Positions 26,022-33,860 are shown, numbered from the stretch's first letter. The stretch is 64,000 bases of DNA from Bacteroidota bacterium (GCA_009908855.1 JAAAOM010000033.1:1-64000); one strand, 5' to 3'. Numbers and translations are program-made. The notes: a model not told the origin generated them from the sequence alone.

Positions 26022-26954
26022 TCAAATTTCATCAACGCTATAAGTAATTATTTCGGGGGGGGTATTGTGATAAATTATTTCTGTTATAAGCGGTTTACAG
26101 TCAAAAAATTTTTTCAAAATACGTTTTTTCTCAGCTAAATCATCGGTGAGTAATAAAGACGTGGACAAGATTTCTGAATCAATGGCATTATTGGTAAGCG
26201 CACATACCATTTTGTTACCTTTTTGTATTTCTTTGGTTTTGGGGTTAAAGATGTGCCATAAGGCCGGCTGATTCGATGTTTCAATATCTCGTTGAAGTCC
26301 CGAAACCGATAAAAACTGATTATTTAGTTCTATTGTACAAGCACTTTGCGAAGGGCTATATATGTTTTTTATACCGATAGCCCAATTCTTACCAAACGGA
26401 TGAGTACCAATACCCATAATAGAGCTGTCGCCAAAATTTATAAGTCCGCTGGGTATTTGATTTTCAGAAACCATATCCGAAACCCGTTGCAGAGCCAATC
26501 CCTTACCATACCCACCAAGGTCAATAGCTACATGCTCTGAAGTAAATTTAATGGTCCGCTTTGAAGGATTTGTAATAATGCTTTCATTTGCATTGATATT
26601 AAAATCAAATGCATCATCTAATTGACTTGTGTTTTGCCCTTTGATCATTTTAAACACTTTCCCGTTAGAAACATCAAAATATCCCAACGTTTTGGCACAA
26701 TATTCCTGACAGGATAAGATTATATCAAATATTTCCTGGTCTACCGTCAGTTCTTTTTGCGAAGCGTATTGATTAACCAGAGAAATAGAACTATTGGACT
26801 GATAAGTAGATAACTTTTGTTCAATACGTTTGGTTTCAGCAACAATAGAAGTATATAACCTCTGTGCAGTATCCTTTTCAACACCAAAAAACACCACATC
26901 GAATCTTGTTCCCATTGCTTTGAAAGTGTTATGGTAATACTTCCCTGGTTCCAT
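26022..26954 (-). CDS. apbE: FAD:protein FMN transferase (ApbE)
   Basis: 310 aa. ApbE enzymes attach FMN through a phosphoester bond to Ser/Thr of target proteins, usually outside the cytoplasm. Marks: FKAMGTRFDVVFFG at the start, IDLGGYGKGLALQRV near 145, LINFGDSSIMGIGTHPFG near 170, LWHIFNPKTKE, and IDSEILSTSLLL in place of the common ADALSTALFV, keeping the D-x-(x)-L-S-T core. No clear signal peptide or lipobox is present, unlike most ApbE, so the location is uncertain; a longer start was not found. Its flavin acceptor is not in the window: none of the neighbours carries an FMN-binding domain I can identify. Confidence 0.88.
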   Translation of the reverse strand: MEPGKYYHNTFKAMGTRFDVVFFGVEKDTAQRLYTSIVAETKRIEQKLSTYQSNSSISLVNQYASQKELTVDQEIFDIILSCQEYCAKTLGYFDVSNGKVFKMIKGQNTSQLDDAFDFNINANESIITNPSKRTIKFTSEHVAIDLGGYGKGLALQRVSDMVSENQIPSGLINFGDSSIMGIGTHPFGKNWAIGIKNIYSPSQSACTIELNNQFLSVSGLQRDIETSNQPALWHIFNPKTKEIQKGNKMVCALTNNAIDSEILSTSLLLTDDLAEKKRILKKFFDCKPLITEIIYHNTPPEIITYSVDEI

Positions 26955-27067
26955 ATTGATATATTAAGTTGGAACAAAACACTCAGTGATTATTCTTAAA
27001 ATAGTTACTATTGTGTTTTATGCTTTTCAGTTTTATATTTTACTTTTACTTGATAGGGAGGCCACAA

Positions 27068-27117
27068 TGCAATAAATTAAGAGTACACACTGACCATGTG
27101 ACGCTTAATTTATTGCA
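27068..27117. repeat. 14-bp perfect inverted repeat
   Basis: Arms 27068-27081 and 27104-27117 (TGCAATAAATTAAG and complement), 22-nt loop, between the first Gfo gene and apbE. No T-run follows, so it is more likely a dyad regulatory site or an mRNA-processing hairpin than a terminator. Confidence 0.6.
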
Positions 27118-27130
27118 GAGATTATTCTGC

Positions 27131-28465
27131 TTAAACTTTTAATTCCCATCCCGGCTCATATTCCCTTGACCACATTTGCATGGCTTGCCCATCGTTACGG
27201 ATACGGCCGGTTGTGTTATCAATGTATAGTGTTCGGCCTACTTCTTGTGATATATTACCCAAATGACAATACAGATTGCTAATTACCCCTTCATCAATGG
27301 GGGAATTCAATTTTGCCCCTTCCCGGATACCATCAATTAAGTTGTTAAAATGCAGTACATCCAGAGGACCGGAGCCACTGATATTAATGGTGGCTGATTG
27401 ACCTTCTGCCTTTCGTTCCTTAACCAGGTTATTATCCATATCATAAAGTTTATAGATGTTTCTGTCCATCACCACGGTACCTTTTGTACCATGTATGGAA
27501 ACACCACGTGACATGCCGTAAAATTGCATTGGATTACAACTTTTACCTTCCCAACTGATTATTTTATTGTCCGAGAACTCAAAATTCGCTATCTGCGTAT
27601 CATAAAATTCCCAATCATCATTAAAATGATACCTGCCTCCATTGGATGATACTTTATCAGGATAATCAACCTTTAAAGCCCAACGACAAATATCTAATTC
27701 GTGTATGGCATTGTTGTTGATTTCACCTGTACCCCAATTCCAAAACCAATGCCAATTATAATGCACAATGTTATCACGATATTGTTCACGGGGGGCCGGA
27801 CCCTGCCAAAGCTCCCAATCGAGCCATTCAGGCACCGGCACCACTTTGCCATACCCAATTGAGCCTCTGTTATTAGCATAAAAGGCCTTTCCATAGTATG
27901 CTTCTCCAATAATTCCGTTATGAATATCATTAATAGCTTCAATGGTATGAGGAGCAGAACGTTGCTGATCACCCATCTGGATCAAAGGTTTGTATTTTTT
28001 CATGGTTTCAACCAGCAACTCGCCTTCCCGGGGGTTATGAGAGCAGGGTTTTTCAATATATACATGTTTGCCTGCCTGCGCGGCCATAACAGTCATAGGA
28101 GCATGCCAATGCTCTGGTGTGGCAATGGCAACTGCATCCAGGTCATCATTTTCAAGAAGCTTGCGATAATCTTTTACAGCTTTAGGCGTTTTGCCGGTAT
28201 ACTTTTCTACCATTGCGGCTGATTCTTCCAGAACCCGGGAATCAACATCACAAACATACCCTACCGAAGCGTTCTTTGCATCAATAATGGCTGATACAAG
28301 TGCTTTACCCCTTCCGTTTAGCCCTACTACTGCAAAATTTACATGATCATTTGCCCCAAGAATGTTTTTGGCTGATGCTGCTGCTGACAAATGATAAGCT
28401 CCCAAAGTAACACCTGCAGCTCCTAAACCTGATTTCTTAATAAATTCACGTCTTGATTTATCCAT
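27131..28465 (-). CDS. Tat-exported Gfo/Idh/MocA oxidoreductase
   Basis: 444 aa with a twin-arginine leader (MDKSRREFIKKSGLGAAG, then an alanine-rich hydrophobic stretch to about 32). Rossmann fold: VNFAVVGLNGRGK near 42, CDVDSRV, VAIATPEHWHAP, and the canonical catalytic YIEKPCSHN near 137. The C-terminal domain has IQMGDQQRSAPH, YNWHWFWNWGTGEINNNAIHELDICRW-type segments with the conserved G-T-G-E and H-x-x-D residues seen in glycoside-acting members. Clearly a paralogue, not a duplicate, of the gene at 24639. It follows the DUF1080 gene after 19 bp, so the two are probably cotranscribed. Confidence 0.92.
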   Translation of the reverse strand: MDKSRREFIKKSGLGAAGVTLGAYHLSAAASAKNILGANDHVNFAVVGLNGRGKALVSAIIDAKNASVGYVCDVDSRVLEESAAMVEKYTGKTPKAVKDYRKLLENDDLDAVAIATPEHWHAPMTVMAAQAGKHVYIEKPCSHNPREGELLVETMKKYKPLIQMGDQQRSAPHTIEAINDIHNGIIGEAYYGKAFYANNRGSIGYGKVVPVPEWLDWELWQGPAPREQYRDNIVHYNWHWFWNWGTGEINNNAIHELDICRWALKVDYPDKVSSNGGRYHFNDDWEFYDTQIANFEFSDNKIISWEGKSCNPMQFYGMSRGVSIHGTKGTVVMDRNIYKLYDMDNNLVKERKAEGQSATINISGSGPLDVLHFNNLIDGIREGAKLNSPIDEGVISNLYCHLGNISQEVGRTLYIDNTTGRIRNDGQAMQMWSREYEPGWELKV

Positions 28466-28484
28466 TTTTTATTAATTAAGTGGG

Positions 28485-29852
28485 TTATTTAATTGTTTTG
28501 ATTTTTATACTCCTAAAAGCCACTCTATTGCCATGATCCTGTAAGAGTATATGCCCTTTCTCTGCTTTTCCAAAGTTTTCCCATTTGGCATACTTACTTT
28601 CAGATACAAGCCTGTTAAAATTCTCGCTAAAACGGTCGTATTCCAATACCTTGAAATTATTCAGCCAATGCTCAGCGTGTTGTCCGTCAGATTTCACAAT
28701 GGCAAAGTTCCATTGTCCCACACCGGCGAACCGTTTATTTTCCGCTTTTTTTAGGTCATAAAGCGAGCTTAAGGTACGGCTCCCTTCATGATTACCAAGT
28801 TTGGCATCCGGATGTCTTTGATCATCCAATATCTGATACTCTAACCCAATGGCTGATCCTTCTGTTTCTTCATCTTCAGTAACGTAATACTTAATACCGC
28901 TATTTGCCCCTTCGGTTATTTTAAACTCCAGTTTGATTTCAAATTTATCATATTCACTGAGGGTAACAATATCACCACCATGTTCTGCTTCCCCTCCTCC
29001 TGATTCTTGTACAATAAGTTCGCCATTTTGTACGACCCAGCCAGTTTTAGGAAAACTATCTCTATGCGCGCCACGCCAATTTTCAGTACCCTTACCGTCA
29101 AATAATAATTCCCATCCATCCTCAATTTCGTTTTTTGTAAGTTTGTTAACCAAACGAGATTCTTGAGGGGCCGTTGATTCAAGCATATAATTTTCCGGAT
29201 TTTCTGTGATTATTCGGATGTTTCTCCATTTCATGGCATCCCCTTCCTTGCCATATCCTTCATGAACACTATGAACCTGTAGTCCTATAAAACCTACATG
29301 ATTCATTTCATCCAGGATATTAGCTGCAGATATACCGTTTACGTAAGTACGGATGGTATCTCCAATGGCTTCAATGCGTATTTTATTCCATTCTCCCGCT
29401 TTATATGCTGACCGGGCTTTGGTGTTTAGCGTAAGAGGGTATATCCAGCCGCGTCGGGATTCATCGTAAATACCTCCTGTCCATGCCCTGTCAGAGGGAT
29501 CAATTTCGCATTGGTAACCATGCACCCGGCCATCTTTATAATCGGGTATGCTATTACTACGAAATTGAATGCCTGAATTTAAATTACCTTGTCCTTTTAC
29601 TTCCAATTCGAGAATGAAATCACTGTAGTTGTTATTCGTACATAAAAAAGTGTTTGGTGTATTGGCTATTGCCGTGCCCACAATCACTCCGTTTTCAACG
29701 TTATATGTTGCTTCTCCGCCTTTACGTTTCCAGCCCTCTAAGTCGGTGCCATTGAAAATATCAACCCAGGGTTCTGGATTATTTGTACATGAAATACTCA
29801 ATAATAGTATTGATAGCAAATAAATACTTCTTTTAATGTTGTGCATATTCAT
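28485..29852 (-). CDS. Two-domain DUF1080 (3-keto-disaccharide hydrolase-type) lipoprotein
   Basis: 455 aa. Lipoprotein signal with lipobox SISC near residue 24 from the start MNMHNIKRSIYLL; an ATG at 29903 would add unlikely residues. Two tandem concanavalin-like DUF1080 domains: first begins VDIFNGTDLEGWKRKGG (about 35-215), with GQGNLNSGIQFRS and YQCEIDPSDRAWTGGIYDE; second begins WELLFDGKGTENWRGA (about 250-450), with FKITEGANSGIKYYV and LEYQILDDQRHPDA. DUF1080 members are reported as hydrolases or lyases of 3-keto sugars and glycosides, working after a Gfo/Idh/MocA oxidase has made the keto group. The adjacent oxidase fits this pathway; the substrate is unknown. Confidence 0.9.
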   Translation of the reverse strand: MNMHNIKRSIYLLSILLLSISCTNNPEPWVDIFNGTDLEGWKRKGGEATYNVENGVIVGTAIANTPNTFLCTNNNYSDFILELEVKGQGNLNSGIQFRSNSIPDYKDGRVHGYQCEIDPSDRAWTGGIYDESRRGWIYPLTLNTKARSAYKAGEWNKIRIEAIGDTIRTYVNGISAANILDEMNHVGFIGLQVHSVHEGYGKEGDAMKWRNIRIITENPENYMLESTAPQESRLVNKLTKNEIEDGWELLFDGKGTENWRGAHRDSFPKTGWVVQNGELIVQESGGGEAEHGGDIVTLSEYDKFEIKLEFKITEGANSGIKYYVTEDEETEGSAIGLEYQILDDQRHPDAKLGNHEGSRTLSSLYDLKKAENKRFAGVGQWNFAIVKSDGQHAEHWLNNFKVLEYDRFSENFNRLVSESKYAKWENFGKAEKGHILLQDHGNRVAFRSIKIKTIK

Positions 29853-29903
29853 AGTTTTATGGTTTAAATTAAATAACAGAGAACTATATGTGTTATTTAT
29901 CAA

Positions 29904-30252
29904 TTGATTAACTAGAGGCTTATAGATTTATAAACCATAAATAAACATTTTTTTTATAAATTCCAATTTTGACTATCCTGAATTATCCCTATGTTTTTCA
30001 TAATAAGTTAAAGCCCCTTAGGGATAGCTTGTAATGGTACTTCTTGCAATCAAAAGCTTTAGGCGACTTTTTTCAATGGTGGTGGGCAGAACCACATTTA
30101 CCGCAGACCTTGATCTGCTTAAGGCTGTAATTTTAATAAGTGCTGTACAAATTTCATCTGTTTATTACCTGAAGGTGGCAAAAAGGTACGGAAAACCGGA
30201 AAGATGATACTGCAAATAGGGCCCCAGGTTTTTAAATAGTCCTGCAACAACG
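29904..30252. other. Intergenic with a short decayed frame
   Basis: AT-rich leader of the DUF1080 gene, then at about 30080-30208 a frame without start (contains TADLDLLKAVILISAVQ and ends KRYGKPER) that looks like the tail of a lost protein. I cannot name its family. Confidence 0.3.
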
Positions 30253-30441
30253 CTAAATGACATGATACAATCATTAAATGAGGTGCAACATTGATTGAAC
30301 GACCGGCGCAAACCGTTAAACCAGGTGTAACAATGATTGAATGACTAAATTAAGTTGTTAAACGAGGTTGGCATGTTGTTAAACGGAGTTGGCTTTTTAT
30401 TCAATGCATTTCCGAAAAGGCTTAACAATGCTTAATGTTAA
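30253..30441 (+). repeat. Decayed 21-bp tandem repeat (nine units)
   Basis: Imperfect units with exact 21-bp period start at 30253, 30274, 30295, 30316, 30337, 30358, 30379, 30400 and 30421. Each begins with a (C/T)T(A/G/C/T) codon plus AAC or AAT, so one frame reads Leu-Asn-(Asp/Glu/Gln) at every seventh residue (last intact stretch LLNEVGMLLNGVGFL). Several units now carry stop codons. It looks like a dead heptad-repeat (coiled-coil) gene segment. 30442-30640 holds nothing I can name. Confidence 0.65.
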
Positions 30442-30650
30442 CTGAATGATATGGCATTATTTGAAAAAACCGGTCAATCTTCGCCCAACCTTGAAATTTA
30501 CCGGTAGCTATATTTGTAAATTTTGTATTTTGTTGTGAACAAATTCTTCATATTTAATGGGCAAAATAGTTATAAATGCAATAACGATATAATGATGTTT
30601 TGCCTGCAATAGCAGCAGAGTGATATAGCAACAAAAATTCTGATTTGATT

Positions 30651-30680
30651 TTGATTAAGTAAACTAATTGGTTAACTTTA
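30651..30680 (+). promoter_or_regulatory. Promoter of the RelE/HTH toxin-antitoxin operon
   Basis: TTG at 30651-30653, 19-bp spacer, then TAACTTTA at 30673-30680 (TAnnTTTG with a final A). It lies only four bases before the toxin ATG, which would give a leaderless or nearly leaderless mRNA. Confidence 0.4.
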
Positions 30681-30684
30681 CGGA

Positions 30685-31026
30685 ATGATTAGAAAGATAA
30701 TTGCGTACAAAGACAATTTTGTGAACTTCTATAAAAGTCAAGATTTACAAGTTCAGGAAAAAATTGAATATGTACTTGATTTGGTGAGATTTGAAAGACA
30801 AGTACCGAAAAAATTTTACAAATTACTTGAAAATACAGATGGGATTTGGGAAATAAGAGTAATAACGACTTTTAAAAGCATTCGGATTCTGTGTTTTCAA
30901 GATAAAGGTAACCTAGTAGTGCTGACAAATTGCTTTCTAAAAAAATCGCAGAAAACTCCAAAAAAGGAGATAAAAACTGCAGAGAATTTGAAAAAAGAGT
31001 ATTTGACAGATAAATACGGAGGATAA
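30685..31026 (+). CDS. RelE/ParE-family toxin
   Basis: 113 aa, type II toxin of the RelE/HigB-like (Gp49-related) family, expected to be a ribosome-dependent or free mRNA endonuclease. Typical segments: FYKSQDLQVQEKIEYVL, KLLENTDGIWEIRV near 53, SIRILCFQD and NCFLKKSQKTPKKEI with the conserved basic C-terminal tail. Length and frame are intact, in contrast to the toxins further on. Toxin-first order with a 3-bp gap to the antitoxin, as in HigBA. The promoter box lies directly in front of the ATG. Confidence 0.88.
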   Translation: MIRKIIAYKDNFVNFYKSQDLQVQEKIEYVLDLVRFERQVPKKFYKLLENTDGIWEIRVITTFKSIRILCFQDKGNLVVLTNCFLKKSQKTPKKEIKTAENLKKEYLTDKYGG

Positions 31027-31029
31027 ATA

Positions 31030-31320
31030 ATGAAAAATGTTACTGATTTCGAGGACTTATTAAAAGACAAGTATGGAGAAAAAGGTACTCCATCAAGAGA
31101 TAAGTATGACGCTGATTCTCTATCTTTTAGATTAGGAATTATGCTTAAAGAGGCGAGAAAAGAGGCGCAAATTACCCAACAGGAACTTGCTGCAAAAACC
31201 GGGACAAAAAAAAGCTATATCTCACGGATTGAGAGAGGTCAAAGTGATATCCAGATTTCGACTTATTACAAATTGATTGAGATGGGATTGGGTAAACACC
31301 TAAATATTTCGATTGGATAA
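31030..31320 (+). CDS. HTH antitoxin (Xre/HigA type)
   Basis: 96 aa with a Cro/C1 helix-turn-helix (RLGIMLKEARKEAQITQQEL, then LAAKTGTKKSYISRIERGQS, residues 38-77). The N-terminal 30 residues (DFEDLLKDKYGEKGTPSRDK) are the usual toxin-binding or hinge segment. It should neutralise the toxin encoded upstream and repress the operon. Intact. Confidence 0.88.
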   Translation: MKNVTDFEDLLKDKYGEKGTPSRDKYDADSLSFRLGIMLKEARKEAQITQQELAAKTGTKKSYISRIERGQSDIQISTYYKLIEMGLGKHLNISIG

Positions 31321-31333
31321 AAAGCTACAGCAG

Positions 31334-31460
31334 GCAACACACGGTATAGCCAATAAGGGTTTCAATGGTATGCGAAGGTTTGTAGTCCGCTTCAAATTTT
31401 CGTGTAACTTGATAGGTGATTAGCCCGCAATCCCTTACTGGCCATACCCCTGTCCGTTGG
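31334..31460. repeat. Long imperfect hairpin between TA modules
   Basis: Arms 31343-31359 and 31432-31448 match at 15 of 17 positions, extended outward by CAAC (31335-31338) and GTTG (31456-31459). The right end GTTGGGC fits the integron core GTTRRRY; the left end fits RYYYAAC only in part. The loop is about 70 nt. It resembles a recombination-site spacer but no integrase is present. Confidence 0.45.
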
Positions 31461-31540
31461 GCCATTTCTTGAATTTCGCAGCGAAAGAAAAATTGCGGGA
31501 GAAATGAGTATTGAGTATAGATTTTCTATATTTTTTGGGT

Positions 31541-31548
31541 TATATTTG
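31541..31548 (+). promoter_or_regulatory. Candidate -7 box for the yefM/yoeB operon
   Basis: TATATTTG fits TAnnTTTG, 32 bases before the antitoxin ATG. The nearest TTG (31511) is too far for the usual spacing. A TGTACA...TGTAC dyad just downstream (31547-31564) may be the antitoxin operator. Confidence 0.4.
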
Positions 31549-31579
31549 TACAGATTAATGTACGTTAAAATGTATTGTC

Positions 31580-31831
31580 ATGTTAACAACAACGATTACA
31601 GATTTTAGAAAAGATATAAAAAGATATCTGGATAATGTTACTCAAAATTTTGAGACTTTGATTATAAATCGGGGAAAAGATACTGGAGTCGTGATAATGT
31701 CATTAGATGAATATAATTCGTTATCAGCTACCCAACATGAATTATCTAGTAAGGCTAATGAGAAAAGGCTTGATTCAGCAATAGAAAAATTCAATAATGG
31801 TTTATCATTTGAAAATGATTTGCCTGAGTGA
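31580..31831 (+). CDS. Phd/YefM-family antitoxin
   Basis: 83 aa. The N-terminal half (TTTITDFRKDIKRYLDNV, ETLIINRGKDTGVVIMSLDEYNS) is the DNA-binding YefM/Phd fold; the C-terminal half is the flexible toxin-wrapping segment. It binds the YoeB toxin and autoregulates the operon. Its stop overlaps the toxin start (TGATG), which couples translation. Confidence 0.92.
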   Translation: MLTTTITDFRKDIKRYLDNVTQNFETLIINRGKDTGVVIMSLDEYNSLSATQHELSSKANEKRLDSAIEKFNNGLSFENDLPE

Positions 31832-32088
31832 TGAAATATGTATTTGTAGATGAGTCTTGGGAAGATTATTTATATTGGCAAAATACCGATAAAAAGGTTG
31901 GTAAAAAAATAAATAAACTGTTGAAAGATATTGCTCGCCAACCTTTTTCAGGATTAGGAAAGCCAGAGCCACTAAAATATAAATACATAGGATTTTGGTC
32001 TCGTAGAATTACAGACGAACATAGATTAATTTATAAATACCGAGAAAATGAAATTTTAATTGCTAAGTGTCGATTCCATTATGATTAG
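31831..32088 (+). CDS. YoeB-family toxin
   Basis: 85 aa, ribosome-dependent mRNA interferase of the Txe/YoeB family. Start ATG at 31831 in the TGATG overlap; a GTG one codon upstream is also possible. Family marks: FVDESWEDYLYWQ, INKLLKDIARQPFSGLGKPEPLKY with the catalytic-region Glu, GFWSRRITDEHRLIYKY and C-terminal HYD (His-Tyr involved in catalysis). Intact, as is its antitoxin. Confidence 0.93.
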   Translation: MKYVFVDESWEDYLYWQNTDKKVGKKINKLLKDIARQPFSGLGKPEPLKYKYIGFWSRRITDEHRLIYKYRENEILIAKCRFHYD

Positions 32089-32399
32089 ATGGTTAATTTT
32101 CATGACTTTTCTACTATCTATTGGAGTAAATAATCAGGATAAATTATTAGAAATTGTGAAGTTTATAATACAAGAATTGTTTTAGATTAGATTCTTAAAT
32201 GCATCTTTGGAGGCTGAAACACAAATAATGCCTTTTTTCGAATACAGAATAACATTAATAATTGTAGAGAAATGAAATATAATTTTGTACTTATATAAAG
32301 CGATGGTGAAAGCGGCTTCTGGGTTTATGCCCAACGTTAGCAAAAATGCCGTGAGAGCGTCGTACAAGAAAAACCACCAGTAAATTACCATATTGGTAA
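32089..32399. other. Spacer between TA modules
   Basis: No gene. At 32328-32345 TATGCCCAACGTTAGC contains GCCCAAC directly against GTTAGC, reminiscent of joined integron-type core sites. The TA remnant downstream starts within 65 bases of it. Confidence 0.35.
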
Positions 32400-32519
32400 C
32401 ATTTTCGTATCTTTATCAGTAGATTGATTACGCATATAAACTATTTGAGACAGTGGGTTTTTATTAGATTCATTGGTACGCACACAGATTATAATAAAAT
32501 TGACGCAGAAAAAATTTGA
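32400..32519 (+). pseudogene. C-terminal remnant of HigB toxin
   Basis: The frame before the HigA-type gene reads HINYLRQWVFIRFIGTH followed by TDYNKIDAEKI and stop, the conserved C-terminus of HigB-type toxins. It is closed upstream by a stop at 32397-32399 and has no start; about 60 N-terminal residues are missing. The TGA at 32517-32519 overlaps the TTG start of the antitoxin, so the original operon spacing is preserved. Confidence 0.8.
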
Positions 32520-32881
32520 TTGCTACGAATATTAAAGTGATTAAAAACGAGGATGATTACCAAAAAGCTCTTGAAAGATTTGAGGTGATATTTGATGCCG
32601 CGATTGATTCTCCCGAAGGAGATGAAGCGGAGATTTTAAGCATCTTGATTGAGAAGTACGAGGATGAGCATTATCCGATTGGACCACCTGATCCGATTGA
32701 AGCGATTAAGTTTCGAATGGAGCAGATGGATATGAAAAAAAGTGATTTGGCTAAGATAATTGGATACAAAAGTAGAGTTTCCGGGATTTTTAGCAGAAAG
32801 CGTAAATTGACTTTGCCGATGATACGTAAGCTGCATGAAACTTTAAAAATTCCATACGAATCATTGATTGCAGATTACTAA
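32516..32881 (+). CDS. HigA-type HTH antitoxin, orphaned
   Basis: 121 aa with a TTG start (no usable ATG before residue 65). The N-terminal part IKVIKNEDDYQKALERFEVI and EGDEAEILSILIEKYEDEHYPI followed by DPIEAIKFRMEQMDM is the standard HigA lead, and the HTH (KSDLAKIIGYKSRVSGIFSRKR) is intact. The partner HigB is reduced to its last 39 codons directly upstream. The protein may persist as a solo regulator or as an anti-toxin immunity factor, or be on its way out. Confidence 0.85.
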   Translation: MIATNIKVIKNEDDYQKALERFEVIFDAAIDSPEGDEAEILSILIEKYEDEHYPIGPPDPIEAIKFRMEQMDMKKSDLAKIIGYKSRVSGIFSRKRKLTLPMIRKLHETLKIPYESLIADY

Positions 32882-32892
32882 TGGCGCATTTT

Positions 32893-32973
32893 GCTAATCG
32901 AGTAGATGGCTGACAGGATTGTAGCCCTGCCGGTGCAACTTTCACAACTTGTCCCGCACCTTTGGTCGGGGCC
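32893..32973. repeat. TA-spacer repeat, copy 1
   Basis: Related to 33669-33746. Shared GCTAATCGAG at the start and a 28-bp block (32942-32969 with 33715-33742) that differs at one base. It begins 12 bases after the HigA-type stop. Confidence 0.75.
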
Positions 32974-33277
32974 ACCTACCCCAAAAGCTTTCGGGAAATC
33001 ACGTATACGCCGATTCTCCAAATCAAAGGGAAATACTAACTTAAAAAGTTAGAATACCTGCTTTTTCAAGCGGGTATTGCGTAAAAACAGGAGAGACGGA
33101 ATGATAATACGCAAGAAGTGATTCATAGACCCGTTTTTTTCAGCCTGCTAATGGAGACGCTCACTCCCCGGATAAAATGACAAGCGCCCTAACACCTTGA
33201 AATAGAATGGAATATTATTTTACACTAAAAGTGTAAACCTATTTAAACAAAAAGGCCAGGAGGTACGTGTTATTTAA
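32974..33277. other. Spacer with inverted repeats, no gene
   Basis: Contains small hairpins (AACTTAAAAAGTT at 33041-33053; CCTGCTTTTTCAAGCGGG near 33059-33076; TTTACACTAAAAGTGTAAA at 33218-33236). The last is an 8-bp dyad. I see no antitoxin gene for the PIN remnant downstream. Confidence 0.4.
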
Positions 33278-33673
33278 TATTCATTTGCACGGATAAATAG
33301 AGAACCTTTCGCTGAATACTCTTCCCAAGTGATAGGTTTATGTAAGACTGTTAAAATAAAAGGATTTGTAACGCCAGTGATTTATAGTAATGTTTATTAC
33401 TTATTGAGACAAACAGCCAAGCATGACAAAGTGATTGTTAATCTTAAGCAATTACTAACAATTACAGATATCTTGAATATGGATAGAGAAGTAGTGAGCA
33501 ATGCCTTAAATTCCCGATTTAGCGATTTTGAGGATAGTTTACAGAATTTTGCAGCAATGAAAAATGGGGAAATTGATGTAATTCTGACACGTAATTTAAA
33601 AGATTATAATAAAAGTGAGATTGGGGTATTAACACCAGAATCATATATCAAATCGATTATAGCCAGCCGCTAA
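33278..33673 (+). pseudogene. Decayed PIN-domain (VapC-like) toxin
   Basis: The frame from 33278 reads INREPFAEYSSQV, then VTPVIYSNVYYLLRQTA, LNSRFSDFEDSLQNFAAM and DVILTRNLKDYNKS, TPESYI: the body of a Bacteroidetes PIN ribonuclease with its internal and C-terminal acidic residues. The N-terminal beta strand with the first catalytic Asp is gone: the matching DNA at about 33268-33298 reads Asn-Ile-His and changes frame, and there is no ATG. A GTG at 33329 could start a 114-aa product without the active site. No antitoxin gene precedes it. Confidence 0.75.
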
Positions 33674-33860
33674 TCGAGCAGGAAGTCGCCCGACATAGCC
33701 TGGTGGTGCATCGCTCACAACTTGTCCCGCACCATTGGTCGGAACCGAGATTTTTGTTGAGCAATCTGATAGGTTCAAAGCGTATGCAAATCGCACGATC
33801 CAAACCTATTGTTCAGCGCAGCGGATGCCATACTGCCTTCCGTTAAATGACGGGCGATTG
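33669..33860. repeat. TA-spacer repeat, copy 2, with long hairpin
   Basis: 33669-33746 repeats 32893-32973; the PIN stop codon lies inside its first ten bases. Terminal inverted repeats TCGCCCGACAT (33686 on) and ATGACGGGCGA (33847 on) enclose an inner imperfect dyad (33757-33818), giving a long cruciform-type structure. Confidence 0.55.

Noticed and set aside
30685-33860. Complete integron or prophage remnant
   Set aside because: No integrase, attI-like site or phage structural gene is visible in the window; only spacers and TA genes support the idea.
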